Shown: positions 8,485-16,725, counted from the first letter of the stretch. The stretch is DNA of 64,000 nt from Oceanospirillaceae bacterium (GCA_013215505.1 JABSQZ010000019.1:1-64000); one strand, 5' to 3'. Notes: generated by a model not told the origin, from the sequence alone. A program made the numbers and translations.

Positions 8485-9129
8485 CTAGTGATCCAGTAAT
8501 TCTCTGGAGGAAAATAAGTGCAGCTGCACAGCGATGTTCACTTGTTCATCTGCCTCGCTCTGGTAGCGGAGGTTGTCCCAGTAGATTGTCACTGGTGCCT
8601 CCTCAAGAAACTGCAGGTATTTCTCAATGTTGTTTGTGTTTCCCTGTAATTGCAGTGTAATGCTTTGTTTCATCAGAAAACTGCTCTGCACATCCTCATC
8701 CTCATCTTCAGAGGCGTAGAGTTCAGAGGTTAGTTGAAAATTTTCAACCTTTAACAAATAGGCGGATTTCAAGATCACCGCCAGAAACTCCGTTAATGCA
8801 ACCGGTGTCACTACCACTGTCTTGTGGCCGTTTAAGGCCTGAGATAATTCGTCATGCTGACTTTGTAACTGGGTCAACTGTTCTCGCATAGAAGCGGTTG
8901 GGTCCATGGCTAAAATTTGTTGCAGTTCAGTGGTTTGCTGTTGGTTTTGCTGCACTGTAGCGCTATTGCTTAAAAAATCAGTGGCTGCATGTTGTCTGGC
9001 CAAATATTGTGGCTCCAACAACAGCAAAAACATCATCGCTATGATCAGAGCACTGCAGGAGGTAAAGATAAGTATTTTTTCTCTGTTGCTCAAAGCCTGG
9101 TAGTGAGCGGCAATCTCTGTGCTGTTCAT
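8485..9129 (-). CDS. mshJ: MshJ-like pilus assembly protein (PilO type)
   Basis: 214-residue bitopic inner-membrane protein. A short cytoplasmic segment is followed by one transmembrane helix (about residues 22-42, IFTSCSALIIAMMFLLLL) and a periplasmic coiled-coil plus PilO-like domain. It belongs to the alignment subcomplex equivalent to PilO. The gene overlaps the upstream PilN-like gene by 4 bp (ATGA) and is 69 bp from mshE. In classical loci the K, L, M and N genes lie in this place; here the 69-bp gap contains none of them. Confidence 0.8.
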   Translation of the reverse strand: MNSTEIAAHYQALSNREKILIFTSCSALIIAMMFLLLLEPQYLARQHAATDFLSNSATVQQNQQQTTELQQILAMDPTASMREQLTQLQSQHDELSQALNGHKTVVVTPVALTEFLAVILKSAYLLKVENFQLTSELYASEDEDEDVQSSFLMKQSITLQLQGNTNNIEKYLQFLEEAPVTIYWDNLRYQSEADEQVNIAVQLHLFSSRELLDH

Positions 9130-9725
9130 TGCTCCTGTCCTCCGCTGGTAACGGATACTTCAAAGCTATGGCTATCGCCGCTGCGCTGCATCCGCAGCTT
9201 TTCAATGTCATGTTTTTCCAGTAGATGCCGGGCCCGTAAATTTTTTATGATTAAAGGTAAATCTTGCGGTGTAGCGGCACTGCCTCGCACATAGACTAAA
9301 TTAGTATGTGAGCCAATTTTAAAACTGTGCAGCTCAGCTCTGTCTGGCATGCTGTTTTGCAATTGCGTCATGGTCTGGGAAAAACCACCGCGGCTGGCGC
9401 TGTTCAATGTGTCTTCCAGGGTTAGCATTTGCTGCATCGCCAGTACTTGTTGGCGCATTTGCTTCAATTCATGTTCTAGTTCTCTGGGTACCTGACGTGT
9501 AGCTTGCTGGCTTTTTAACTGCATTAAATTATTCTGTAAACTCAGATTTTGCACCTCAAAACTCACTGCTTGCGACTGTAAGTTACGGGCATCCAACCAA
9601 AAGCCTAAGCCCGCTAGAGAGCAGCTGATAAAAAGAACTGACAAAAGGGTCAGCAAATTTTTCAATCCCAGCCAGTTGCGCACCCGTTTAGGTTTTATAG
9701 GTAATAAATTGATCCTCTGCTTCAT
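9126..9725 (-). CDS. PilN-like MSHA assembly protein
   Basis: 199-residue bitopic protein starting MKQRINLLP, the PilN signature that binds a PilM-like partner. One transmembrane helix lies at about residues 23-45, followed by a periplasmic coiled coil and a small domain. The start at 9725 gives this hallmark N-terminus and a 4-bp ATGA overlap with mshI; the longer frame to 9776 is therefore not used. The role is in the inner-membrane alignment complex of the pilus. In some genomes this gene is called mshI1 or mshI2. Confidence 0.8.
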   Translation of the reverse strand: MKQRINLLPIKPKRVRNWLGLKNLLTLLSVLFISCSLAGLGFWLDARNLQSQAVSFEVQNLSLQNNLMQLKSQQATRQVPRELEHELKQMRQQVLAMQQMLTLEDTLNSASRGGFSQTMTQLQNSMPDRAELHSFKIGSHTNLVYVRGSAATPQDLPLIIKNLRARHLLEKHDIEKLRMQRSGDSHSFEVSVTSGGQEQ

Positions 9726-10633
9726 TTTTTTACCTTTTGATCCAAGCGCAGCGCGCCGGATATCGCCACCAGACAATGCTGTTGCAGCTCTATAGTTAAA
9801 GGCCCGTTGGTCTTGACCAAATCATTGATATCGACTGTCTCTATGGCAACCCCTATATTCTCCACTAAGGTTTGCATAATGGCAGTGTCATGGCTCTGCT
9901 GTGGCAATACTATGACTTTTAGGCAGGGGGGCTTACCCATTTGGCTCTCGTAATAATCCATAGAGCGTTGCAAATCTAATACTATTGCTTCCATCCTCTG
10001 CAAGTAGTTGTACTTGAGGGTGCGCGACAGATACATCTTAGTCTCAGACATCAGCATCAGTAAACTTTGCTCAGCATCTAAAAACAGCACCGAAGTGCCA
10101 ACAATATCACTACACAGATCAGAGACTAAATGTAAGATGGCGGTCTCGGGGATTTCTACAGTGATAGGCTTGAGACCCAATTCCTCAGCCCAGGCAATTT
10201 TGGCTGCAACCTTGGATTTGTCGGCAATCACTGCATACAATTTGTGACCTTGATTTTTTTCGCTGTCTTCCGGCAGTTCCAGGTAGTCAAGTTGCGCATT
10301 GTGCAAGTCAAAGGAGACCAGATCTTTTACTCGCCACCACAGTGCTTCGCACATCTCAGCTGGCTCAACCTGGGGTGCTTCAGTCAACAGCATTTGGTAT
10401 TCATGGGCAGATAAAATCAGAGAACAGTTTGCGCCAGTCAGTTTATTATCGGCGATAAAGTCTTTAATGGAGTCAGGGTTGTCGGCGAGTTGTAAAGCAT
10501 TAAAAAACTCACAGTGTTGCAACTCTAAGTCAGCACCTTTGAGTTTACTGACAGCTATAGCAGTACCTTCAGCGGATACATGCAGGCAGACTCTGCCGGT
10601 GTCTTTTTTATTTTTTTTAGTAAACCGAAACAA
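9722..10633 (-). CDS. mshI: MshI, PilM-like pilus assembly protein
   Basis: 303-residue cytoplasmic actin-like protein of the PilM/MshI type and first gene of the MSHA-type operon. The GxCxxVSAEGTAIAV-like strand near residue 15 and VPILFLDAEQSLLML-like strand near 185 (TSVLFLDAEQSLLML) correspond to the folded actin-like core, although nucleotide-binding motifs are weak. It is followed with a 4-bp overlap by the PilN-like gene, its expected partner. MshH, often upstream, is not present; a tRNA gene lies there instead. The operon promoter probably lies in 10634-10810, but no clear element is visible. Confidence 0.82.
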   Translation of the reverse strand: MFRFTKKNKKDTGRVCLHVSAEGTAIAVSKLKGADLELQHCEFFNALQLADNPDSIKDFIADNKLTGANCSLILSAHEYQMLLTEAPQVEPAEMCEALWWRVKDLVSFDLHNAQLDYLELPEDSEKNQGHKLYAVIADKSKVAAKIAWAEELGLKPITVEIPETAILHLVSDLCSDIVGTSVLFLDAEQSLLMLMSETKMYLSRTLKYNYLQRMEAIVLDLQRSMDYYESQMGKPPCLKVIVLPQQSHDTAIMQTLVENIGVAIETVDINDLVKTNGPLTIELQQHCLVAISGALRLDQKVKK

Positions 10634-10819
10634 TACTGATTCCCCTAGTTAACTCCGATAAAAATCAATTATTTATAACTTGCTAGCGCAATATAGAAGT
10701 TAGTAGCAAGATATTAGCGAACTCGCCGCAATTTTGCATCAGGGAGCTGCAATAACTATAGCTTAATGTGTTAGTTAAGGATCAATATGCAAAAAAAGAA
10801 AATAATTAACAGAATATAC

Positions 10820-10848
10820 TTGACTGAAAATCTGCTTCATTGTTTAAT
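10820..10848 (+). promoter_or_regulatory. Probable sigma-70 promoter of tRNA-Phe
   Basis: TTGACT at 10820-10825 and TTTAAT at 10843-10848 are separated by 17 bp. A GC-rich GCGCCG stretch follows the -10, as is typical of stringently controlled stable-RNA promoters, and the tRNA begins 24 bp further on. Confidence 0.55.
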
Positions 10849-10871
10849 ATGCGCCGAATTTAAGCAGTATT

Positions 10872-10947
10872 GCCCGGATAGCTCAGTCGGTAGAGCAGAG
10901 GATTGAAAATCCTCGTGTCGGTGGTTCGATTCCGCCTCCGGGCACCA
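10872..10947 (+). tRNA. tRNA-Phe (anticodon GAA)
   Basis: 76-nt cloverleaf with acceptor GCCCGGA/TCCGGGC, D-arm GCTC-AGTCGGTAGA-GC, anticodon stem GAGGA/TCCTC with loop TTGAAAA giving anticodon GAA, T-arm with GGTTCGATTCC, discriminator A and genome-encoded CCA at 10945-10947. It is flanked downstream by repeat-rich non-coding DNA and then an accessory gene cluster. Confidence 0.97.
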
Positions 10948-11007
10948 TCTTTCAATTCTAGATGGTCCTTCGATTCTAAATTCAGCGCTCTGTATCTCTT
11001 TCTCTGT

Positions 11008-11185
11008 GCGTCATCGAACCGGTTCGATTCATGAATTGGCTCTTTGGCATCCATGCCACCGCCTTATACTGTACATCCTGAACATAACATCCATGTATTC
11101 AGCCTTCGGCCAGCTAAAGCTGTGAAAAATTGTTCCAGACAATTTTTTCCGCCTCTACTTCCTGCGTATTATATTTAGTCCTCAA
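11008..11185 (+). repeat. Leader repeat, copy A (178 bp)
   Basis: Direct repeat of 11363-11540 at an offset of exactly 355 bp. I count 9 mismatches and no length difference. It contains the 12-bp palindrome CGAACCGGTTCG and the palindrome ACATCCATGT-like segment, and ends TTTAGTCCTCAA, immediately before a heptamer array. Confidence 0.9.
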
Positions 11186-11326
11186 GACTCAAGACTCAAG
11201 ACTCAAGACTCAAGACTCAAGACTCAAGACTCAAGACTCAAGACTCAAGACTCAAGACTCAAGACTCAATAATCAATAATCAATAATCAATAATCGCGAC
11301 TTCCGACTTCCGACTAATTACTTGTA
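11180..11326 (+). repeat. Heptamer array 1: ACTCAAG and derivatives
   Basis: Twenty-one abutting 7-bp units in one unbroken phase: CCTCAAG once, ACTCAAG eleven times (11187-11263), ACTCAAT, AATCAAT three times, AATCGCG, ACTTCCG twice, ACTAATT and ACTTGTA. The motif changes stepwise while the period does not. Confidence 0.92.
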
Positions 11327-11362
11327 GCGGGCTTTTTTGTGTCTGATCGATATAGAATGTCG

Positions 11363-11540
11363 GCGTCATCGAACCGGTTCGATACACAAATTGGCTCTTT
11401 GGCATCCATGCCACCGCCTTATACTGTACATCCTGAACATAACATCCATGTATTTGCCCTACGGGCAGCTAAAGCTGTGAAAAATTGTTCCAGACAATTT
11501 TTTCCGCCTCTACCTCCTGCGTATTATATTTAGTCCTCAA
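11363..11540 (+). repeat. Leader repeat, copy B (178 bp)
   Basis: Second copy of the leader at 11008-11185, about 95 percent identical by direct comparison. It again ends in CCTCAA at the start of a heptamer array, but this time the array has a different motif. Confidence 0.9.
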
Positions 11541-11618
11541 CACACAACACACAACACACAACACACAACACACAACACTCAATAATCGAGACTTCATACT
11601 TCATACTTCATCCTGAAC
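11535..11618 (+). repeat. Heptamer array 2: ACACAAC, then ACTTCAT
   Basis: Twelve units in constant 7-bp phase: CCTCAAC, ACACAAC five times, ACTCAAT, AATCGAG, ACTTCAT three times and CCTGAAC. The last unit merges directly into a third, shortened leader copy (about 11609-11664), which keeps CATCCTGAACATAACATCC and the terminal CTGCG part but lacks the middle. Confidence 0.9.
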
Positions 11619-11664
11619 ATAACATCCATGTGTTCAGCATCTACCTTCTGCGATATATCTTTAG

Positions 11665-11776
11665 GCTCGCTACTCGCTACTCGCTACTCGCTACTCGCAA
11701 CTTCCAACTTCCAACTTCCAACTTCCAACTTCCAACTTCCAACTTCCAACTTCCAACTTCCAACTTCCAACTTCCA
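11665..11776 (+). repeat. Heptamer array 3: ACTCGCT, then ACTTCCA
   Basis: Sixteen units in constant phase: GCTCGCT, ACTCGCT three times, ACTCGCA and ACTTCCA eleven times (11700-11776). The array follows the shortened third leader. ACTTCCA also makes up the separate array at 24008-24042. Confidence 0.92.
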
Positions 11777-11972
11777 CTTCATTCCAATCAAAAATCCTAT
11801 CCAACTGATTTAGTGATGTTTTGTTTGCTTGTTTTAGTGCCGGTTTTATGGCGTCTCATTTCGAGAACTGAGGGTTTCCGAATGGCATCTTGTTGCCGAG
11901 GGTATTGCTTATTAATATTTAAAAGGAATTTAATTTTAGTGGTAAATAGTCTTTTAGAAGTGAGGTTGAAGT

Positions 11973-12866
11973 ATGCAAACAGGAATAATTGGTCTTGGTG
12001 TGATGGGAAAGCCTATTGCACAGCACCTGCATAAAGGTTGCGATAAGCTAATTGCTTTTGGGCAGGATAAAGACGTCCTGCTTGAGTTGCAAGATCAAGG
12101 GATTTGTATCGCTGATGATGTCCAGGAGATAGCGGCGTCTGACTTGCTTTTTCTTTGTTTGCCTAATGCTGAAGTGGTTTGGAATGTTCTCTTTGGACAG
12201 GACGGTATAGCAGATGCGCTTAAGCCAGGCTCAACTGTCGTCGATACCAGTACCATCTCTCATATGAAAACTATCGAGATCGCTGATGAGTTAGAAAAAA
12301 GAGGCATTCTCTTTATTGATGCACCTATTTCGGGAATGGCGAAGAGGGCCGAAGACGGTACTCTGACGGTGATGTGCGGTGGGGACATTGATGTTTTCAA
12401 ACGAGTAAAACATTTTCTGGATATGTTTGGCAGCGAAATTTTGTACATGGGGGAAGTTGGCTCCGGGCAGCTTACTAAACTTATCAATCAGTTGTTATTT
12501 GATATTCATGCGGCAGCTCTAGCAGAGATATTGCCGTTGTCTGTGAAGATGGGGCTTGATTCAGAGCAGGTATGCAAGGTGATAAATAACGGCACCGGCA
12601 GAAGCTACGCATCCGAGTTTTTTGTACCTAGGATATTAAAGGGCGACTTTAGCGGCGGCTACCCGCTACAGGCCGCTTACAAAGACCTTGTCAGTGGTGC
12701 AGAAATTTCTGTTCACCATAAAATTCCGCTACCTGTTCTCGCCGCCGCCACGGCAACCTATCAACAAGCGCTCCTCAAAGGGTTGGGTGGACATGACAAA
12801 GGTGCAATGGTCCGCGTCTATGAAGACCTGTTGGATGTAAAGTTTAGAAGCAAAGCTTCACTGTAA
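11973..12866 (+). CDS. NAD(P)-dependent beta-hydroxyacid dehydrogenase (HIBADH family)
   Basis: 297-residue cytoplasmic oxidoreductase of the 3-hydroxyisobutyrate dehydrogenase/tartronate semialdehyde reductase family. Visible are the Rossmann motif GLGVMGKP near residue 6, the substrate-binding segment DAPISGMAKRAEDGT near 115-130 and the catalytic lysine motif GSGQLTKLINQ near 165-175. GAGG precedes the start by 8 bp. It is the first gene of a plus-strand catabolic cluster and is followed after 20 bp by a sugar-acid-type dehydratase, so it probably oxidises or reduces an intermediate of that route. The family cannot be narrowed to GarR, LtnD or similar from sequence alone. Confidence 0.9.
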   Translation: MQTGIIGLGVMGKPIAQHLHKGCDKLIAFGQDKDVLLELQDQGICIADDVQEIAASDLLFLCLPNAEVVWNVLFGQDGIADALKPGSTVVDTSTISHMKTIEIADELEKRGILFIDAPISGMAKRAEDGTLTVMCGGDIDVFKRVKHFLDMFGSEILYMGEVGSGQLTKLINQLLFDIHAAALAEILPLSVKMGLDSEQVCKVINNGTGRSYASEFFVPRILKGDFSGGYPLQAAYKDLVSGAEISVHHKIPLPVLAAATATYQQALLKGLGGHDKGAMVRVYEDLLDVKFRSKASL

Positions 12867-12886
12867 AAAGATTACTGGAGAATATT

Positions 12887-14596
12887 ATGACTGACATCAA
12901 AGTTATCGGTATAGATAATGGTTTAACAAATTACGGTGATAAGGATTTTGCTCGTTTTCTTCGTCGCACTTTCGCGCGCTCCATGGGTTTGTCTCAGGAC
13001 ATGTTGAATAAACCCATTATCGGTATTGCTGTGACCCCGTCTGATTTTAATAGCTGTCACCGCTATATGGATGATCTGGCTGACGCTGTTTGCAGAGGGG
13101 TTTTAGCTGCGGGAGCACTGCCTCGTGTTTTTCCGACAATCTCCCTGGGCGAAGTGTTTCTTAATCCTACTAGCATGATGTTTCGTAACTTAATGGCGAT
13201 GGATACAGAAGAGATGATCCGTGCTCAACCTATGGATGCCGTTGTGCTCATCGGTGGCTGTGATAAAACGGTACCCGCTCAGCTAATGGGAGCTGTTTCT
13301 GCAGGGCTACCCGCAATACAACTGGTAACGGGGCCGATGATGACCGGACGGCACAAAGGGCAGCGGCTTGGCGCATGCACGGACTGTCGCGGTTTTTGGG
13401 GCAAGTATCGCGCAGAAGAAATTGATAAGGAAGAGATACAGCAAGTTGAAGGACGTTTGTCTGTTACCGCAGGAACATGTGCGGTAATGGGAACTGCCAG
13501 TACGATGGCCTGTATCGCTGAAGTCTTAGGTATGTCTTTACCGGGTACCGCTGCAATACCTGCGGTTCATTCTGCGCGTCTTCTTGCAGGAGAGGAGAGT
13601 GGTAAAGCTGCAGTCGCCCTGTTGAAAAAGCCCTTAAAACCTGCCGATATTATTACCAAAGAATCAGTTGAGAACGCCTTCAGGTTGATCATGGCATTGG
13701 GTGGCTCCACCAATGCAATTGTTCATCTTACCGCTATTGCCGGGCGCCTGGGGATCAAAGTTCCAATGGACCGGTTAAATCAGATCTCTGATGAAACCTC
13801 TGTTCTTGTTGACCTGAAACCTGTTGGTGAAGGTTATATGGAAGATTTTTACAATGCCGGGGGCGTGGGGGCAGTGTTGCGTGAGTTAAAGCACTTACTT
13901 CATCTAGATACAAAGTGTATCGATGGCAGCACTTTGCGTCAAAGGCTGGAAGATCCTATCGAGTGGGTCGACAGAAAGGTTATCCGCTCTTTTGATGACC
14001 CCGTTTCCAAAGTGGGTGGTCTGATCGCTCTGCAAGGTAACTTAGCGCCTAAAGGTGCAATTTTTAAGAGAGCGGCTGCCACTGAATCTCTGTTTGAAAC
14101 GGAAGGGCGTGCCGTTGTGTTTGAAAACCTCGAAGACTTGGCGAATCGCATTGATTCGCCTGATCTGGATGTGAATGCCGATGATATTCTGGTGCTTAAA
14201 AATGCCGGGCCCAAAGCTGCAGGTATGCCCGAGGCCGGTTATTTGCCAATACCTAAGAAGCTGGCTCGGGCCGGGGTAAAAGATATGGTGCGTATATCGG
14301 ATGCGCGAATGTCTGGTACTGCTTTTGGCACGATTGTACTGCATATAACGCCAGAAACAGCTGCCGGGGGGCCTTTGGGTGCAGTGCGCAACGGTGACAG
14401 AATCCGGCTTTCTGTTGCTAACAAGAAAATCGAACTTCTTGTTAGTGAAGAAGAAATTAAGCAGCGGCTGGAAGATGTAGCTCCATTATTGCAACCAAAG
14501 CGCGGTTACTCTGCGCTTTATCAACGCTCAGTTCTTCAGGCAGATGAAGGTTGTGATTTTGATTTTCTGGTTGATGCAGATAAGAAAGCACTCTAA
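12887..14596 (+). CDS. IlvD/Edd-family dehydratase, probably acting on a sugar acid
   Basis: 569-residue iron-sulfur dehydratase of the dihydroxy-acid dehydratase/6-phosphogluconate dehydratase family, which removes water from 2,3-dihydroxy acids to form 2-oxo acids. The cluster cysteines are seen in GGCDKTVPA (near residue 125), GACTDCRGFW (near 165) and GTCAVMGTASTM (near 200). The family C-terminus includes KNAGPKAAGMPEAG and SDARMSGTAFG. ACTDC followed by FW and the neighbourhood (lactonase, TRAP transporter) favour a sugar-acid dehydratase over the branched-chain amino acid enzyme IlvD, but this is inference. Confidence 0.9.
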   Translation: MTDIKVIGIDNGLTNYGDKDFARFLRRTFARSMGLSQDMLNKPIIGIAVTPSDFNSCHRYMDDLADAVCRGVLAAGALPRVFPTISLGEVFLNPTSMMFRNLMAMDTEEMIRAQPMDAVVLIGGCDKTVPAQLMGAVSAGLPAIQLVTGPMMTGRHKGQRLGACTDCRGFWGKYRAEEIDKEEIQQVEGRLSVTAGTCAVMGTASTMACIAEVLGMSLPGTAAIPAVHSARLLAGEESGKAAVALLKKPLKPADIITKESVENAFRLIMALGGSTNAIVHLTAIAGRLGIKVPMDRLNQISDETSVLVDLKPVGEGYMEDFYNAGGVGAVLRELKHLLHLDTKCIDGSTLRQRLEDPIEWVDRKVIRSFDDPVSKVGGLIALQGNLAPKGAIFKRAAATESLFETEGRAVVFENLEDLANRIDSPDLDVNADDILVLKNAGPKAAGMPEAGYLPIPKKLARAGVKDMVRISDARMSGTAFGTIVLHITPETAAGGPLGAVRNGDRIRLSVANKKIELLVSEEEIKQRLEDVAPLLQPKRGYSALYQRSVLQADEGCDFDFLVDADKKAL

Positions 14597-14705
14597 AGAA
14601 GCGCAATACATATGATTCGGATAGTTAAATTTATATCGATTAACTGATGGAAATCGAGATTGTATTTTCCGATCACTAATTTATTAATAACTTTAGGATA
14701 CAAAC

Positions 14706-16043
14706 ATGAGTTTGTTTATAAAACTGCAACAACTTGAAGCTCAGGGAAAAGCACTTAAAATCGGTCTTATTGGTGCCGGTAAGTTTGGCAGCATGTATTT
14801 AGCCCAGGCCCTTAAAACGCCAGGTATTCATCTGGTGGGTATTTCCGATTTAAACCCTGAACAGGCGATGGCCAACCTGGCAAATGTGGGTTGGCCAATA
14901 GAGCGGTATAGTGCTTCATCGCTTGACCAAGCTGCATCGACCCGAACTACTTTTGTTGGCAGTGATGCAAAGGCATTGATCGCCCACCCTGCCATTGACA
15001 TTGTTATTGAATGCACGGGTAACCCGGTGGTTGCTGTTGAACATTGCTTGTATGCCTTCTCTGAGGGCAAGGACGTGATTAACGTAACGGTAGAAGCCGA
15101 TGCTTTTTGTGGTGCCCTGCTGGCAAAAAAAGCGCAGCAAGCGGGTGTTATTTATAGTTTGGCGTATGGAGATCAGCCGGCACTGGCTGCTGAACTGGTA
15201 GATTGGGCGAGAACATCCGGATTTACCGTTGTCGCAGCCGGTCGTGGTCATAAATGGTTGCCTCACTATCGAGAGTCAACGCCTGAAACCGTTTGGGACC
15301 ATTGGGGGTTGACTGCAGAGCAGGCGAAACTGGGTGGGTTGAACCCGAAAATGTTTAACGCTTTTCTAGACGGAACTAAGCCTGCGATTGAAACGGCTTC
15401 GATTGCTAATATTGCGGGTTTGCATGCACCTGAAGAAGGTCTGGCATTTCCACCGGGTTCAGTCGAGGACATACCCAATCTAATGAGACCTCGAAGCGAA
15501 GGGGGAGTGTTGGAGAAGAAAGGACTGGTCGAAGCTATTTCATGTATTACCACAGAAGGTACCCCTATTCCCTATGATATTCGCAAAGGGGTTTGGATTA
15601 ATATCGAAGCTGACAGTGAATATATCCGTCGCTGTTTTAAGGAGTACAGTGTGCAAACTGATACCTCTGGCAGATACATGTGTCAGTATAAAAAATGGCA
15701 CCTGATAGGTTTAGAGTTAGGAATGTCAGTGGCTTCTGTCGGCTTGCGTCGTGAGTCTACGGGAACAGCTCGCTATTTTAACGCCGATGTTTCAGCGACG
15801 GCAAAGCGAGATCTTCAGGTGGGCGAGATGTTAGATGGTGAGGGCGGTTACACAGTATTCGGCAAGCTTGTGCCGGCAAAAAAATCCTTAAGTCGAGGCA
15901 ATCTACCTTTAGGTGTGGCGCACAATCTCAAAGTTATTCGACCGGTTAAAAAAGACCAGGTACTGACCTGGCAGGATGTTAAGGTTGATGAAACACTTCC
16001 AGCGGTTAAGATCCGACGCGAAATTGAATCAATCTGGGGTTAA
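14706..16043 (+). CDS. NAD(P)-binding oxidoreductase with C-terminal SAF domain (COG4091 type)
   Basis: 445-residue protein with an N-terminal homoserine-dehydrogenase-like Rossmann domain (IGLIGAGKFGSMY near residue 20; VIECTGNPVVAVEH near 105) and a C-terminal SAF domain (about residues 375-440, LPLGVAHNLKVIRPVKKDQVLTW). This matches the group often annotated as predicted homoserine dehydrogenase with SAF domain. Such proteins occur in carbohydrate catabolism clusters, but I know no firm reaction for this one. AGGA precedes the start. It lies 109 bp after the dehydratase and probably acts in the same pathway. Confidence 0.85.
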   Translation: MSLFIKLQQLEAQGKALKIGLIGAGKFGSMYLAQALKTPGIHLVGISDLNPEQAMANLANVGWPIERYSASSLDQAASTRTTFVGSDAKALIAHPAIDIVIECTGNPVVAVEHCLYAFSEGKDVINVTVEADAFCGALLAKKAQQAGVIYSLAYGDQPALAAELVDWARTSGFTVVAAGRGHKWLPHYRESTPETVWDHWGLTAEQAKLGGLNPKMFNAFLDGTKPAIETASIANIAGLHAPEEGLAFPPGSVEDIPNLMRPRSEGGVLEKKGLVEAISCITTEGTPIPYDIRKGVWINIEADSEYIRRCFKEYSVQTDTSGRYMCQYKKWHLIGLELGMSVASVGLRRESTGTARYFNADVSATAKRDLQVGEMLDGEGGYTVFGKLVPAKKSLSRGNLPLGVAHNLKVIRPVKKDQVLTWQDVKVDETLPAVKIRREIESIWG

Positions 16044-16428
16044 CCTGATACTGATTGTTGAGAGGCTGTGGAACATGTGATTAAGTCCTGTATCTTCTTG
16101 CCCTTAGGGGCTTGCTGAGCATCCAGATCGAAGGTTTATGGCACCCAGGGGCATGATAACTTTCGCCAGGCACAGACTTTTTGCTCCATGCAAAATTTAG
16201 GTGTCTACATCCCTGTAGGCACAGACTTTTTGCTCCATGCAAAGTCTAGGTAGCTACATCCCTGTAGGCACAGACTTTTTGCTCCATGCAAAGTCTAAGT
16301 ACCTACATCCCTGTAGTTAGCATGCCCTTTGGATACGATGCCTAGATATCAGAATGCTCAGTAAGCCAGAGGCGTACCGTACTTGATATTATGTTCCCTA
16401 ATGCCTCTCACTTAAAATGGGAGAATTA
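16044..16428. other. Intergenic region with tandem 49-bp repeats
   Basis: 385 bp between the SAF-domain oxidoreductase and the ABM protein. Its centre is the 49-bp triple repeat listed next. The rest shows no open frame of note and no clear promoter. Confidence 0.6.
16169..16315 (+). repeat. Three tandem 49-bp repeats
   Basis: Units start at 16169, 16218 and 16267, each beginning GGCACAGACTTTTTGCTCC and ending CTACATCCCTGTA. Each can form two small hairpins: AGACTTT with AAAGTCT in units 2 and 3, and CTACA with TGTAG around TCCC. Unit 1 has changes in the first stem (AAAATTT in place of AAAGTCT). The units abut with no unique spacer. Confidence 0.9.
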
Positions 16429-16725
16429 ATGATGATTTCAATCTTTGTTAAATACAGTATTAAAGAAGATTACTGCGAAGATTTTTTTTCTGAAGTGGTT
16501 AAACACTCCGAACGATGTCTGAAAAATGAAAAAGGCTGTCTGTTGTTTCACGTATCTAGAAGTGCAGAAAATTCTAAGCATTTTCTCTTATATGAGATGT
16601 ATGAAGATGCATTTGCAGTGACTGAGCATAGAGCAAGCATGCACTATAAAAATTACTGTGAATACGTAAAGGGTTGGGTTATGGAAAAGAGAGTGGAATT
16701 GGCTGTTAAAAATGAACTTCAATAA
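16429..16725 (+). CDS. Antibiotic biosynthesis monooxygenase (ABM)-domain protein
   Basis: 98-residue ferredoxin-like dimeric alpha/beta-barrel protein related to YgiN and LsrG. The family pattern is visible as ISIFVKYSIKEDYCEDFF, then a central GCLLFHVSRSAENSKHFLLYE-type strand pair (GCLLFHVSR, FLLYEMYED) and a HRAS-MHYKNY segment containing the usual histidine. GGGAGA precedes the chosen ATG at 16429; an in-frame ATG at 16417 is also possible. Small proteins of this type act as quinol monooxygenases or as isomerases/aldolases in sugar-derived pathways; the function here is unknown. Confidence 0.8.
   Translation: MMISIFVKYSIKEDYCEDFFSEVVKHSERCLKNEKGCLLFHVSRSAENSKHFLLYEMYEDAFAVTEHRASMHYKNYCEYVKGWVMEKRVELAVKNELQ

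Larger units (their letters stand above)
10948..11972. other. Repeat-rich non-coding region
   Basis: About 1 kb without a credible gene between tRNA-Phe and the catabolic cluster. It contains two 178-bp leader copies 355 bp apart, a third shortened leader, and three blocks of 7-bp tandem repeats (listed separately). Short open frames through it encode periodic peptides created by the repeats and are not genes. The last 190 bp (11780-11972) is AT-rich and should hold the promoter of the catabolic cluster. Confidence 0.8.

Noticed and set aside
11180-11776. Heptamer arrays as a CRISPR array
   Set aside because: Units are 7 bp and abut without unique spacers; no cas genes are present.
11339-12034. 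Open frames through the heptamer arrays that encode periodic LPTSNFQ peptides
   Set aside because: A 7-bp repeat read in triplets gives a 7-residue period in any open frame; there is no ribosome-binding site and no domain.
16169-16315. 49-bp repeats as a CRISPR array
   Set aside because: The three units are contiguous and nearly identical throughout, with no spacer sequence.
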